Source of the DNA: Pectobacterium polaris
Lineage (GTDB): Bacteria > Pseudomonadota > Gammaproteobacteria > Enterobacterales > Enterobacteriaceae
Length of the DNA: 64,000 bases
Assembly: GCF_002307355.1 (NCBI RefSeq)
Contig: NZ_CP017481.1
Coordinates: 2,604,001 to 2,668,000, forward strand
Direction: 5' to 3'
Below the pieces are notes generated by a model. It did not search any database, was not told the DNA's origin, and worked only from the letters and a program-made list of their open reading frames with translations. How positions within the stretch are numbered: position 1 is the first letter of the stretch; every line of letters begins with the position of its first letter. Positions 31,687 to 40,727 of the stretch are shown here, piece after piece. A program made the position numbers and the translations under genes.

Positions 31687-32942
31687 CGCGTAGGGCTTCC
31701 TTGTGGCGTCAGATAACGGATGGCGGCCCAATATTGAGCCATCTCCCGTGCGGTATCCTGAACAGCGATCCGGCTTTCGAGCAGCGCCCTTCGGGCATCC
31801 AATACGGCAGAAAGATTACTGCTGCCGGACTGGTACTGAGCCTGAATCAGTTTGATACGCTGCTGTTGTAGCGGAAGAACATCGTTGCTCTGACGCTGCC
31901 AGCGTGACTGTGCGGCTTGATATTGGGCTATCAGCGTATCGAGCTGCGCCTGATGTTCTCGTTCGGTGAGCAAGACTCTGTCGCGTGCTTCCATACTGCG
32001 TGAGACGTCTGCGGCGTAGTCCTTATCCTGACGTTTGGATGTGAACAGTGGCAGATCGACCGTTACCATCATGCCCGCCATGTCGTCGTAGTCATCTCCG
32101 CGCTTCGCGTAATAGACTTCAACATCGACATTGGGGATGGCAGCAACAGCTGACTGTGCGGAGCGAGCCTGAGCCAGCTCGGCTTCACGCTGCGCCTGTT
32201 GCATTTCTGGATGCTGGTGAATGGTGTTGCCCAGCACCTCGGGTGAGGCAGGCAGCCGCTCAAAGCGAGGCAGTTCGCCGTTCACATTGATATCCGCCAT
32301 GCCGGTAAGCTGCACCAGTCGGGCGTGCGCGATGCGGGTATCCCGCTCGGCATCGGCCAGTCTGTCCTGCATGGCCGCCAGCGTCAGACGGGCATCCAGA
32401 ACGCTACTGGCTTCACTGCCCGCTGCCACACTCGCTTTTTGCGATGCGATCTGCCGTTGGCTTTCGTTGACCAGCGCGGTCACTTCGGCCAATGCTTTCT
32501 GGGAGAGCGCCAGATCCAGCCATGCTTGTGCTGTTTCCCGTTGCAGGCGTGCACGAATACTTTCGCTGTTACTTTGCAACGCATCGGCTTCAACCCGAAT
32601 GGCCTGCGCCTTGCTATCGCGTTTACGGCTGCTGACATAGGTTTGCATGACGCCGATACGCTGCATCGTCATCCCTTCACGCGTGAGTCGGCTACCGTTG
32701 TTACCGCCCAATGGCAAATTTTCGACGCCAAATTTCAACTTTGGATCGGGAAGCTGCGTGGCAGAGTCGGCCATGTTCTGGAGCGCGTTAATCTGGTGCT
32801 GATTGGCTGACAGGTCAGCGGAGTAACGCTCCGCCGCCTGTAAAGCTCGTTCAAGACTCAGATCTGCCGCAAAGACGGCGGCAGGCAGCCACAGCAACAT
32901 CGCCAGACACGCGCGCGCGGCGTCGTGTTTGGATAAGTTCAT
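31683..32942 (-). CDS. TolC-family outer-membrane channel of the copper efflux system
   Basis: 419-residue outer-membrane efflux protein in the CusC position. A cleavable signal peptide ends AVFA then ADLSLERAL. There is no lipobox cysteine, unlike E. coli CusC, so it looks closer to CzcC-type channels. Two long Gln/Ala-rich helical repeats are evident (residues about 85-200 and 290-400). It overlaps cusB by four bases and follows the cusF-like gene by 12 bases. Confidence 0.87.
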   Translation of the reverse strand: MNLSKHDAARACLAMLLWLPAAVFAADLSLERALQAAERYSADLSANQHQINALQNMADSATQLPDPKLKFGVENLPLGGNNGSRLTREGMTMQRIGVMQTYVSSRKRDSKAQAIRVEADALQSNSESIRARLQRETAQAWLDLALSQKALAEVTALVNESQRQIASQKASVAAGSEASSVLDARLTLAAMQDRLADAERDTRIAHARLVQLTGMADINVNGELPRFERLPASPEVLGNTIHQHPEMQQAQREAELAQARSAQSAVAAIPNVDVEVYYAKRGDDYDDMAGMMVTVDLPLFTSKRQDKDYAADVSRSMEARDRVLLTEREHQAQLDTLIAQYQAAQSRWQRQSNDVLPLQQQRIKLIQAQYQSGSSNLSAVLDARRALLESRIAVQDTAREMAQYWAAIRYLTPQGSPTR

Positions 32943-32954
32943 GTTGTGCTCCGG

Positions 32955-33308
32955 TTAAGGCTGCTGTGGTGTAATCGCGGTCAGGATGTAGCCGCTATCG
33001 TTCTGGATAAAGCTGAATGTGACCGTGGTGTTGGCCGGCAATGGCGCTATTTCGCTGCTGGATGGTAGCGTGAAGGCCATCGTCATGGCAGGCCATTTGA
33101 GGTCGGCAATCGGCGCGTGAGAGAGCGTGACGCTATCGGCATTCCACTGCTTAACAATCCCGGTAGTCTGATAAATGGCTGTCGTGGCCGCTGGGGGCGT
33201 GGTCGGCGGCATCGCGTGATGCTGGTGGTCGTTTGCCCACACGGGGAAGATGAAGGAAGAAACAGAAAAAATCAGGCCGCTGATCATAGCGATATAAGTG
33301 ATACGCAT
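32955..33308 (-). CDS. cusF: CusF-like periplasmic copper/silver-binding protein
   Basis: 117-residue exported metallochaperone expected to hand Cu(I)/Ag(I) to CusB. A signal peptide ends near residue 25 (FPVWA then NDHQHHAM). The four metal-binding residues of CusF are present: His64, Trp72, Met75 and Met77 in SHAPIADLKWPAMTMAFTL. ATG 33308 leads into a normal signal peptide; a 22-residue N-terminal extension to 33374 is not needed. It is the first of two CusF-type domains in this operon. Confidence 0.88.
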   Translation of the reverse strand: MRITYIAMISGLIFSVSSFIFPVWANDHQHHAMPPTTPPAATTAIYQTTGIVKQWNADSVTLSHAPIADLKWPAMTMAFTLPSSSEIAPLPANTTVTFSFIQNDSGYILTAITPQQP

Positions 33309-33383
33309 AAAAATAATCCCAATAAAAATAATTGATAAACAAGACGTTGCGCCCACTGGCGCAGGGGTTATCAATCGCTTGGG

Positions 33384-33836
33384 TTATTCTCTGAATCGGC
33401 AGAAGCGGATTTCAGCCGGAGGGCCGACCGCAGGAGGCGAGAGCCAGACATCAGATGCCGGGCTAAGGGGGACAGGATTATCCGCTAAGACCAGCTCACC
33501 GCTGACCGGCAACGCTAATAATGCCAGCGAGCCATTATCCTGTTTCACGCTATCCGGCACGCAGTGTTTTTCGCACAGCGGCGTTTGCTGATCGGCAACG
33601 TAAGACGCTTTAGCCGTATGCTGAGCATGAGACGATAACGGCTGAACGTCAGCCTGTTGCAGATGTGCTTGATGCTGGAGTGCGGGGGATGTCTGGCTGA
33701 TCGTCATATCGCATTGATGACCTGCGATAGCCAGTTGTGCATTCAGGAAAAACCAGCACAGCGCCAATAGCCATCCCCACCTGCTTTTATGGCGCAGATG
33801 ATGAATGAATAATGGAGACCGTGATGATGCGGACAT
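33384..33836 (-). CDS. Small exported His/Cys-containing protein heading the copper operon
   Basis: 150 residues, not recognised. A hydrophobic segment at about residues 19-38 ends in AIA then GHQCDM, like a signal peptide. The mature part has Cys and His clusters (GHQCDM, CEKHC, HAQHTAK) and a Pro-rich tail. Position 75 bases before the cusF-like gene, same strand, suggests it is the first gene of the operon. A metal-related periplasmic role is inference. ATG 33836 has AAGGAAA upstream; a longer frame to 33932 would begin inside the inverted repeat. Confidence 0.6.
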   Translation of the reverse strand: MSASSRSPLFIHHLRHKSRWGWLLALCWFFLNAQLAIAGHQCDMTISQTSPALQHQAHLQQADVQPLSSHAQHTAKASYVADQQTPLCEKHCVPDSVKQDNGSLALLALPVSGELVLADNPVPLSPASDVWLSPPAVGPPAEIRFCRFRE

Positions 33837-33862
33837 GGCGTTTCCTTTTTGGACGTTTTGGC

Positions 33863-33892
33863 AGTGTATGCGTCTGAGCAGGAAGGGGGCAA
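33863..33892 (-). promoter_or_regulatory. Candidate promoter of the copper efflux operon
   Basis: On the minus strand TTGCCC (33892-33887) and TACACT (33868-33863) are 18 bases apart. CCCCTTCC lies just after the -35. I looked for the palindromic CueR operator and the CusR box and did not find either clearly. Confidence 0.35.
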
Positions 33893-33916
33893 GCGAGGAA
33901 TAGCATAGTTTTGTAA

Positions 33917-33940
33917 ATTGGCAGAAAGTCATCTGCCAAT
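33917..33940. promoter_or_regulatory. Perfect inverted repeat between galM and the copper operon
   Basis: ATTGGCAGA (33917-33925), six-base spacer, TCTGCCAAT (33932-33940). It lies upstream of the copper operon and downstream of galM. It could be an operator for a dimeric regulator or a galM transcript hairpin; the absence of a T run favours the first. Confidence 0.5.
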
Positions 33941-33974
33941 GTTATCAATGAGTTAATTATGTTTTACCGTTCGG

Positions 33975-35021
33975 TTACTGTACGAGAAACTGGTACGTGG
34001 TATCCGAGCGATAGACTTTTCCCGGTTTCAGCCAGCAGTCGGGCTGCGGCCAGTCGGGGTGATTCGGACTGTCTGGCAGGAATTCACTTTCCAGTGCGAC
34101 ACCAGCATAGTTTTCATATTGACCACCGTCTCGCGAGGGCGTTCCGGCCAGAAAGTTGCCGCTATAGAGCTGTAAGGCGGGGGCGCTGGTGAAAACGCTC
34201 ATCAGCACGCGGCCGTCGGATGACCATAAATTGGCAGCTGGACTTTCGCTGGAACCGCAGGTGCGATGCAATAAATATGCGTGATCGTAGCCGCCGACGG
34301 CCATTTGATCGCTGTCGCGCAGGAAATCTTCTTCCAGCGTTTTTGGCTGGCGGAAATCCATTCCGGTAGCGTTTACCGGTGTCAGATCGGCGTTGGGAAT
34401 GCCCGAGCTATTAACTGGCAAATAATAGTCGGCAAACAGCTGCAACTGGTGCTTACGGACGTCAGTCAGATCGCCATCAAGGTTGAAATACGCGTGGTTA
34501 GTCAGGCAAACGGGGCAGGCTTTTTCTACAGTCGCCTGATACGAGATTTCCAGAGAATTATGTTCGGTCAGTGCGTAGGTCACCTGTACGTTGAGATGCC
34601 CTGGATATCCTTGATCGCCATCCGGTGAGTGCAACTGGTACGTCACCTGGGTTGCATCCTGACTGGCAATTCGCCAGCGGCGGGCATGAAAGCCTTCCGG
34701 GCCACCGTGCAACTGGTGCTCGTTCTGGTTGGGAACCAGATGGAACGTTTCGGTCTCTCGACTGAATGTGGCTTTGGCTATGCGGTTAGCATAACGGCCA
34801 ATCGATGCACCGAGATAAGCGCTTTGTCGCGGATACTGCTCGGGTGAGGCACAGCCCAATAAGACTTCTCTCACCTCACCCTCTGGTAGCGGGAGCTCAC
34901 AGGAAAGCCAAGTTGCACCCCAGTCCATCAAGCACACGCGCATGCCTGCCTGATTCTGCAAGGTCGTTAATTGAAACGGCTGACCATCTGGTGCCAGCGT
35001 GCTAAGACTTTCATTCAACAT
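33975..35021 (-). CDS. galM: Galactose-1-epimerase (mutarotase)
   Basis: 348-residue aldose 1-epimerase (E. coli GalM 346) that interconverts anomers of galactose and glucose. Conserved blocks are GASIGRYANRIAKATF, NEHQLHGGPEGFHAR (catalytic His), TNHAYFNLDGD (catalytic His) and, near the C-terminus, VALESEFLPDSPNHPDWPQ (catalytic Glu). It lies 97 bases downstream of galE on the same strand. Confidence 0.95.
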   Translation of the reverse strand: MLNESLSTLAPDGQPFQLTTLQNQAGMRVCLMDWGATWLSCELPLPEGEVREVLLGCASPEQYPRQSAYLGASIGRYANRIAKATFSRETETFHLVPNQNEHQLHGGPEGFHARRWRIASQDATQVTYQLHSPDGDQGYPGHLNVQVTYALTEHNSLEISYQATVEKACPVCLTNHAYFNLDGDLTDVRKHQLQLFADYYLPVNSSGIPNADLTPVNATGMDFRQPKTLEEDFLRDSDQMAVGGYDHAYLLHRTCGSSESPAANLWSSDGRVLMSVFTSAPALQLYSGNFLAGTPSRDGGQYENYAGVALESEFLPDSPNHPDWPQPDCWLKPGKVYRSDTTYQFLVQ

Positions 35022-35118
35022 GACTTGCTCCTGTAGAGGCCTGAGAAGATAGAGAGGGTTGCAGAAATCAGCTCTGCTGCGCCTCCCCTAATTTGTCACT
35101 CGGCGTGAAAAAACGCCG

Positions 35119-36138
35119 TTATTCTTCGTCGTACCCATTGGGGTGATTGGACTGCCAGCGCCAAGTGTCCTGCGCCATTTCTTGCAGTGAGCGTGTGACT
35201 CGCCAGTTAAGATCTTTCGCCGCACGCTCGGCATCTGCCCAATAAGCAGGCAGATCGCCCTGACGACGCGGGGCAAAATGGTAAGCCAGCGGTTTGCCAC
35301 AGGCCTGACTAAAGGCTTCGACGACCTGCAATACACTGTAGCCTACGCCTGCGCCCAGATTATAGATATGCACGCCAGCACGATTTTGCAGGGTGTTCAT
35401 GGCGGCGATATGACCGTCAGCCAGATCGACGACGTGGATGTAATCTCGCACGCCAGTGCCGTCAGCGGTAGGGTAGTCATTACCGAAAATCGCCAGCGAA
35501 TCGCGACGCCCAACAGCAACCTGAGCGATGTAAGGCATCAGGTTATTGGGCACACCTTGCGGGTCTTCACCCATCTCACCCGATGGATGGGCGCCAACTG
35601 GGTTGAAATACCGCAACAGCGTAATACTCCATTCCGGTTCTGCATGCTGTAAGTCTTGCAGGATTTGCTCGACCATCAGCTTGCTACGGCCATAAGGGCT
35701 GGCAGGGTGGCCTGTGGGGAAACTTTCCTGATAGGGCGTACGCGGTTGATCGCCATAGACGGTAGCAGATGAGCTAAAAATCAGGTTTTTCACGCCTGCT
35801 TTCTTCATCGCCTCTACCAGCACGAGCGTACCGTAGACGTTATTGTCATAGTAGCTCAGCGGTTCACGCACTGATTCGCCCACGGCTTTTAAGCCAGCAA
35901 AGTGGATGACGGAATCAATGGAATGCTCAGCGAAAATATCGTCCAGCAGTGCGCTGTCGCGGATATCGCCCTGATAAAAAACAGGTGTCTTATCGGTTAA
36001 ACGCGTAATGGTTTTAACGACGCTAGCCTTGCTGTTGCACAAGTTATCGAGAATGATGGGAGTGTGCCCGGCAGCCAGCAATTGTACGCAAGTATGACTT
36101 CCTATGTAACCGCTACCACCTGTGACAAGAACGTTCAT
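35119..36138 (-). CDS. galE: UDP-glucose 4-epimerase
   Basis: Interconverts UDP-glucose and UDP-galactose, needed for galactose use and for surface polysaccharides. 339 residues from ATG 36138 (E. coli 338). The short-chain dehydrogenase fold has GGSGYIGSH at residues 7-15, SSSATVYGD with the catalytic Ser, and PYGRSKLMVE with the Tyr-xxx-Lys pair. GAGG precedes the start. galT and galK do not follow: the next gene is galM. No GalR/GalS operator was recognised upstream. Confidence 0.96.
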   Translation of the reverse strand: MNVLVTGGSGYIGSHTCVQLLAAGHTPIILDNLCNSKASVVKTITRLTDKTPVFYQGDIRDSALLDDIFAEHSIDSVIHFAGLKAVGESVREPLSYYDNNVYGTLVLVEAMKKAGVKNLIFSSSATVYGDQPRTPYQESFPTGHPASPYGRSKLMVEQILQDLQHAEPEWSITLLRYFNPVGAHPSGEMGEDPQGVPNNLMPYIAQVAVGRRDSLAIFGNDYPTADGTGVRDYIHVVDLADGHIAAMNTLQNRAGVHIYNLGAGVGYSVLQVVEAFSQACGKPLAYHFAPRRQGDLPAYWADAERAAKDLNWRVTRSLQEMAQDTWRWQSNHPNGYDEE

Positions 36139-36336
36139 AATGACCTCTATTATCGCAATGCAGCAAAATAACATGGTGAGGGGCAGAAAAGGGTGATCTA
36201 CAGCGAGAATCTGCCTCTGTTATCGATGGTTTCTTAACGAATAAACTGAGTGAAGCATAATCTACAGTGTAAATGAGCTTGGCTTTCTACCCTACATTTT
36301 ATTTTGTGGTAGCGTTATCATCCCTGTTTTTAGGCG

Positions 36337-37812
36337 TTATTTACATAACGCGTCAATCTGGTAGCGGTAGATGTCGTTGTGCGGGACGAAAGTGAGCCGA
36401 TGCGTGATGCACGTGGGCGCGTCTTCTGCGTGATGCGAGACAAAGAGCAGCTGCGTTTCGCCCTCGCCAATCAGGATATCCAGCCAGCGGCGTACCAGTT
36501 GGCGATTGAGCGGATCAAGCCCCTGTAGCGGTTCATCAAGAATGAGCAGGGCGGGGTGTTTGACTAACGCGCGGGCAATCAGCGTTAGACGCTGCTGGCC
36601 CCAGGAGAGCGACTGAAACGGGGTGTCGGCGATAGCGCCATTGAGCCCAAGCAGAGTGAGCCATTGTTCGGTCAGGTGGCGCTGACGGTCGGAAACGGCC
36701 TGATAAATCCCAATAGAGTCAAAAAAGCCTGACAGGATAACGTTGCGCACGCTGGTGCTGACGCGGTAATCCAGATGGAAGCTGCTGCTGACGTAGCCGA
36801 TGTGGCGCTTGATGTCCCAGATGGTTTCACCGCTGCCGCGTTTACGGCCAAACAGCGTGAGGTCGTTACTGTAGCCTTGCGGATGATCGCCCGTAATCAG
36901 GCTGAGCAACGTCGATTTCCCCGCGCCATTTGGCCCAACAATCTGCCAATGCTGACCGGGCAACACTTCCCACGTTAGTTCGTGCAGAATAGGGCGATCG
37001 TTGTATTGCACCACGCCGTTACGCAGCCGAATGCGAGCCTCGTCAGCGGGAAGCGTCATATACCGCTGCGGATCTTCCGGTTCTGGCAGCGAACTTCCCG
37101 ACAGTTTTTCGCTAAACGCGAGCTGAGCCACCAGCGCTTCAGAGAGGATCGTTTCACGTTCGCCGACGCGGGTCAGCGTACAGTCTGCCAGCACACCGAC
37201 ATGGTTGATAAAGTCAGGGATGTCATCAAAGCGGTTCAGAATAAGCACCAGCGTATAACCGGCACCTGCCAGTTTTCTCAGCTCATCGGCAAGCTGCTGG
37301 CGGGAGGCAACGTCCAACCCATCGAAAGGTTCATCAAGAATCAGCAGGTCGGGCTGAGACATCAGCGCCTGACACAGCATCGCCTTATGGGTTTCCCCCG
37401 TAGAGAGGTACTTGAAGCGACGCTCCAGCAAATGCGCAATACCAAACTGATGTGCCAGCTGTTGGCAACGCGCAGGATCGTTGAGGCTATCCTGAATCAC
37501 TTCTGCTGTGGTGCGGCCAGTATCGTCTTCACCTTCACTGAGCAGATCGGTGTTATTGCGCTGCCACTCGTCAGAAACCAGTTTTTGTAATTGTTCAAAC
37601 GACAGTCGAACGGGGCGTTGGAATCCCGTTGTTCGTTCACCACGCAATATTGGTAGTTCGCCGGATAGCGCCCGCGCCAGTGCAGATTTACCACTTCCGT
37701 TGGCCCCGACAAAGGCCCAGCACTGGTTGTGTTCGAGCGTCAGTTCGTCCAGACGCAGCATGCGGGTGTCGCTGAGACGAAACAACCCCTGAGTGATTTT
37801 TAACAATGACAT
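36337..37812 (-). CDS. modF: Putative molybdate-associated ABC ATPase ModF
   Basis: 491 residues (E. coli ModF 490) with two tandem ABC ATPase domains and no membrane span. The first Walker A is GANGSGKSALAR and the second GPNGAGKSTLLS. The Walker B motifs are LLILDEPFDGLD and LLILDEPLQGLD. ModF is of unknown function but always encoded beside modE in enterics. It lies 40 bases after modE on the same strand. Confidence 0.93.
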   Translation of the reverse strand: MSLLKITQGLFRLSDTRMLRLDELTLEHNQCWAFVGANGSGKSALARALSGELPILRGERTTGFQRPVRLSFEQLQKLVSDEWQRNNTDLLSEGEDDTGRTTAEVIQDSLNDPARCQQLAHQFGIAHLLERRFKYLSTGETHKAMLCQALMSQPDLLILDEPFDGLDVASRQQLADELRKLAGAGYTLVLILNRFDDIPDFINHVGVLADCTLTRVGERETILSEALVAQLAFSEKLSGSSLPEPEDPQRYMTLPADEARIRLRNGVVQYNDRPILHELTWEVLPGQHWQIVGPNGAGKSTLLSLITGDHPQGYSNDLTLFGRKRGSGETIWDIKRHIGYVSSSFHLDYRVSTSVRNVILSGFFDSIGIYQAVSDRQRHLTEQWLTLLGLNGAIADTPFQSLSWGQQRLTLIARALVKHPALLILDEPLQGLDPLNRQLVRRWLDILIGEGETQLLFVSHHAEDAPTCITHRLTFVPHNDIYRYQIDALCK

Positions 37813-37852
37813 TTTCTATCCTTCGTCAAACGGCGATAGCGCTAAATCAACA

Positions 37853-38644
37853 TTAACAAAGCGTGGCGATGATAACCCGGTCGGCATTGAAGCAGGCCTT
37901 TACATCCGATCCATGTCGCAGCTTTTGCTGCTCAAGCAAGGTATTCGGCACCATGGCACACAGGGTTTCTCCCCCCGCCAGCGTAATCAGAAGCTCGCTG
38001 TTTTCTACACCATGCTGAATGGCCTGAATTTGCCCAGGCAAGACGTTATCGACGGCGGGCGTGTTGGATGTGGCAGCGTACACATCGATCCACGGTGCTT
38101 TAATCAGTGCCAACACCTCTTTCCCTTTCTGTAATTGCAGGCGCTCGGCGCTTTGTTGCGTAATCAGGGCGCTGATCGTTGTTTTACCATCGGCGAGTAA
38201 AATATCCAGATGTTGTTGCACCTGTTCTTCGCCGCGTGCGAGCACGGTTCCAAAAAACTGATTACGGGCGCTGGTTTGCAGTGAGAAACGCGCGATGGCT
38301 GCCAGCAGGCTATCTAACGGCAGACCGTCTTCCTGCAAGATATCAAAGGCTTTTTGCTGAATCTGCGCGAGCAAATCGTACAGCTGGAGAAGGCGTTCGC
38401 CGTAGCGGGTGATCTGAGCACCGCCGCCGCCTTTGCCGCCAGTCATGCGTTCAACAATGGTCTGCTCGGCCAACTGGTTCATCTCATTGATGGCATCCCA
38501 TGCGCTTTTATAGCTAATCCCCGCCAGCTTGGCTCCCTGACTGATTGAACCGGTATGGCGAATTTGCTTAAGCAATTCAATGCGCCGCGGATCGGCGAAT
38601 AAACGCTGTTGGAGTTTCAGGGTGAGAAGAATTTCAGCCTGCAT
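37853..38644 (-). CDS. modE: Molybdate-responsive transcriptional regulator ModE
   Basis: Molybdate-binding repressor of modABC and activator of some molybdoenzyme genes. 263 residues from ATG 38644 (E. coli 262). The N-terminal winged helix-turn-helix is in SISQGAKLAGISYKSAWDAINEMNQL, followed by GGKGGGGA. The C-terminal half holds two Mop/TOBE domains ending VIIATLC, as in E. coli. It is divergent from acrZ and modABC. An exact-type ModE operator is seen at 39224. Confidence 0.96.
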   Translation of the reverse strand: MQAEILLTLKLQQRLFADPRRIELLKQIRHTGSISQGAKLAGISYKSAWDAINEMNQLAEQTIVERMTGGKGGGGAQITRYGERLLQLYDLLAQIQQKAFDILQEDGLPLDSLLAAIARFSLQTSARNQFFGTVLARGEEQVQQHLDILLADGKTTISALITQQSAERLQLQKGKEVLALIKAPWIDVYAATSNTPAVDNVLPGQIQAIQHGVENSELLITLAGGETLCAMVPNTLLEQQKLRHGSDVKACFNADRVIIATLC

Positions 38645-38840
38645 AATGAGGGCACCGTCGGTGAGTTTAATTCTCTGTATTGTCGCTATTTTCTTCATCA
38701 GGGGCAAATCGCACAAATAGACGCACTAATTTCTATTACTGCGGTAGACTACGTGGCAATTACGACGATCTCGGCTTACAGTGAAATAGCGCAGTAGACG
38801 GGCTAAAGTAGCGGTAACCGTTGCAATAAGTGAGGTAAGC

Positions 38841-38996
38841 ATGTTGGAGTTGTTGAAGAGCCTGCTGTTTGCAGTTGCCATGGTTCCTGTGATGATGGTG
38901 GTTATCATGGGTTCGATTTATTGCCTTGGCGAAGTGTTTAACGTGTTGTCCCGCATCGGTCATTCCGACGGTCAGCGCGCAAAGAATCAGCACTGA
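38841..38996 (+). CDS. acrZ: AcrAB-TolC accessory small protein AcrZ
   Basis: 51-residue membrane protein that binds AcrB and modulates which drugs the AcrAB-TolC pump exports. Translation starts [19 protein letters not shown] and contains [14 protein letters not shown], matching E. coli AcrZ (YbhT, 49 residues) through the transmembrane helix. The C-terminal tail differs. GAGG lies before the ATG. It is in the same place as in E. coli, between modE and modA, and is followed by a terminator at 39020. Confidence 0.93.
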   Translation: MLELLKSLLFAVAMVPVMMVVIMGSIYCLGEVFNVLSRIGHSDGQRAKNQH

Positions 38997-39019
38997 TTCA
39001 CGATCCTTTCCTATTTTGA

Positions 39020-39049
39020 TGTCCGGCTTCTGGCCGGACATTTCTTTTC
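39020..39049 (+). terminator. Rho-independent terminator of acrZ
   Basis: Stem TGTCCGGC (39020-39027), loop of five, stem GCCGGACA (39033-39040), then TTTCTTTTCT. Strong and well placed, 23 bases after the stop. Confidence 0.88.
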
Positions 39050-39062
39050 TACCTCCCACATC

Positions 39063-39185
39063 TACCCTAAATAATTCGAGTTTCAGGCAGGCGGCAAGAG
39101 AAGGAATCCCGATGAGCTTACTCAGGTAAGTGATTCGGGTGACTGAACGCGGCCAACGCACATGTAACTTGAAGTATGACGGGTA
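39063..39185. repeat. ERIC (IRU) repeat element
   Basis: A 123-base imperfect palindrome with TACCCTAAATAATTCGAG at the left and a matching ATGACGGGTA at the right. Its core, GGAATCCC...GAGCTTAC...GTAAGTGATTCGGGTGA, is the enterobacterial repetitive intergenic consensus core. The usual length is about 127 bases. It lies between the acrZ terminator and the modA operator. Confidence 0.85.
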
Positions 39186-39223
39186 ATCTACCTCTTTAAA
39201 GCGCATGACACGGCTTCATAATT

Positions 39224-39247
39224 CGTTATATTATTATTTACACAACG
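39224..39247. promoter_or_regulatory. ModE operator of modABC
   Basis: CGTTATATT-ATTATTT-ACACAACG has the outer arms of the E. coli mod operator (CGTTATAT ... ACATAACG) at the same spacing. It lies 20 bases before the modA ATG, where bound ModE would block transcription when molybdate is plentiful. Confidence 0.85.
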
Positions 39248-39267
39248 ATAATTGTCAGGAGACAAGA

Positions 39268-40038
39268 ATGAAGCAGCAATGGTTGAAATGGTTTGCCGCA
39301 CTGACCCTCAGTGCAGGAATGGCGTTGCCCGCAGTGGCAGAAGATAAAGTTACCGTGTTCGCCGCGGCATCACTAACGAATGCGCTGCAGGAAATCGCTA
39401 CGCAATATCAGAAAGAGAAAAACGTCGCTGTCGTGGCGTCTTACGCATCATCCTCAACGCTGGCGCGCCAGATTGAGCAAGGTGCGCCTGCCGATCTGTT
39501 CATCTCCGCTGACCAACAGTGGATGGACTACGCGCAGGATAAAAACCTGATGGATACCGCTACGCGTCACACGCTGTTGGGCAATGAGCTGGTGGTGATT
39601 GCGCCGAAGGCGAGTGCGCAGAAAGAGATTAAGATTGACGATAAAACCGACTGGAAAAGCCTGCTGAAAGGCGGACGTCTGGCCGTTGGCGATCCGGATC
39701 ACGTGCCTGCTGGGATCTATGCCAAAGAAGCCTTACAGAATCTGAAAGCCTGGGATGAACTCTCTCCACTGATGGCGCGCGCCAACAACGTACGTGCAGC
39801 CATGGCGCTGGTGGAACGTGAAGAAGCCCCACTGGGCATCGTTTACGGTTCTGACGCGGTTGCCAGCGACAAAGTTAAGGTCATCGGTACATTCCCAGCG
39901 ACGAGCCACAAGCCTGTCGAATATCCGATGGCTATAGTTAAAGAGCATAAAAACGCGGCGGTTACCGGTTTTTATGACTACCTGAAAACGCCAGAAGCAG
40001 CAGCGGTATTTAAACGCTATGGCTTCGCGCCGCGTTAA
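39268..40038 (+). CDS. modA: Molybdate ABC transporter periplasmic binding protein
   Basis: 256 residues (E. coli 257). A signal peptide ends near residue 24 (GMALPAVA then EDKVTV). VFAAASLTNALQEIA and ASSSTLARQIEQGAPADLFISAD carry the serines and backbone groups that bind molybdate. ATG 39268 has a good AGGAG upstream, and the ModE operator lies just before it, which rules out the longer frame from 39205. The stop overlaps the modB ATG. Confidence 0.97.
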   Translation: MKQQWLKWFAALTLSAGMALPAVAEDKVTVFAAASLTNALQEIATQYQKEKNVAVVASYASSSTLARQIEQGAPADLFISADQQWMDYAQDKNLMDTATRHTLLGNELVVIAPKASAQKEIKIDDKTDWKSLLKGGRLAVGDPDHVPAGIYAKEALQNLKAWDELSPLMARANNVRAAMALVEREEAPLGIVYGSDAVASDKVKVIGTFPATSHKPVEYPMAIVKEHKNAAVTGFYDYLKTPEAAAVFKRYGFAPR

Positions 40039-40727
40039 TGATGCTGAGTGATTACGAATGGCAGGCGGTTGAGCTGAGCCTCAAAGTTTCCGTTGTGGCT
40101 GTGGCGTGCAGCTTGCCGTTTGGGATACTGATGGCGTGGATTTTAGTGCGCTGTCGGTTCCCCGGCAAATCACTGCTGGATAGCATTATCCATTTACCAC
40201 TGGTGTTGCCGCCAGTGGTTATTGGTTATCTGCTGCTGGTGGCAATGGGAAGACGCGGCGTAATCGGTTCCTGGCTCTATGACTGGTTCGGCTTCAGCTT
40301 TAGTTTTAGCTGGCGCGGTGCCGCATTAGCGTCGGCGATTGTCGCATTTCCGCTAATGGTTCGGGCGATCCGGCTGTCGCTGGATGCTGTCGATAAGCAT
40401 CTGGAACAGGCTGCTCGAACACTGGGTGCCTCGCCGTGGCGCGTGTTTTTCACCATCACATTACCTCTCTCTTTTCCTGGGATTGTTGTTGGAACCGTAT
40501 TGGCGTTTGCCCGTTCGCTTGGCGAATTTGGCGCGACCATTACGTTTGTTTCTAATATCCCTGGCGAAACCCGAACCATTCCACTGGCGATGTATACCCT
40601 GATTGAAACGCCCGGCGCGGAGGCTGATGCAGCAAGGCTGTGTATTATTGCCATCGTCTTGTCGCTGGCTGCGCTGTTAGCATCGGAATGGCTAACAAAC
40701 TGGAGCCGCAAGCGGTTGGGGGGATAA
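40038..40727 (+). CDS. modB: Molybdate ABC transporter permease
   Basis: 229 residues, the E. coli length, with five or six membrane spans and the EAA loop [26 protein letters not shown] that contacts ModC. It overlaps modA by one base (TAATG), and modC overlaps it in the same way, so the three genes are translated as a tightly coupled unit. Confidence 0.97.
   Translation: MMLSDYEWQAVELSLKVSVVAVACSLPFGILMAWILVRCRFPGKSLLDSIIHLPLVLPPVVIGYLLLVAMGRRGVIGSWLYDWFGFSFSFSWRGAALASAIVAFPLMVRAIRLSLDAVDKHLEQAARTLGASPWRVFFTITLPLSFPGIVVGTVLAFARSLGEFGATITFVSNIPGETRTIPLAMYTLIETPGAEADAARLCIIAIVLSLAALLASEWLTNWSRKRLGG

Noticed and set aside
39186..39267. Molybdenum-cofactor riboswitch before modA
   Set aside because: The leader is under 80 bases and is accounted for by the ModE operator and ribosome-binding site; no room for the riboswitch fold.
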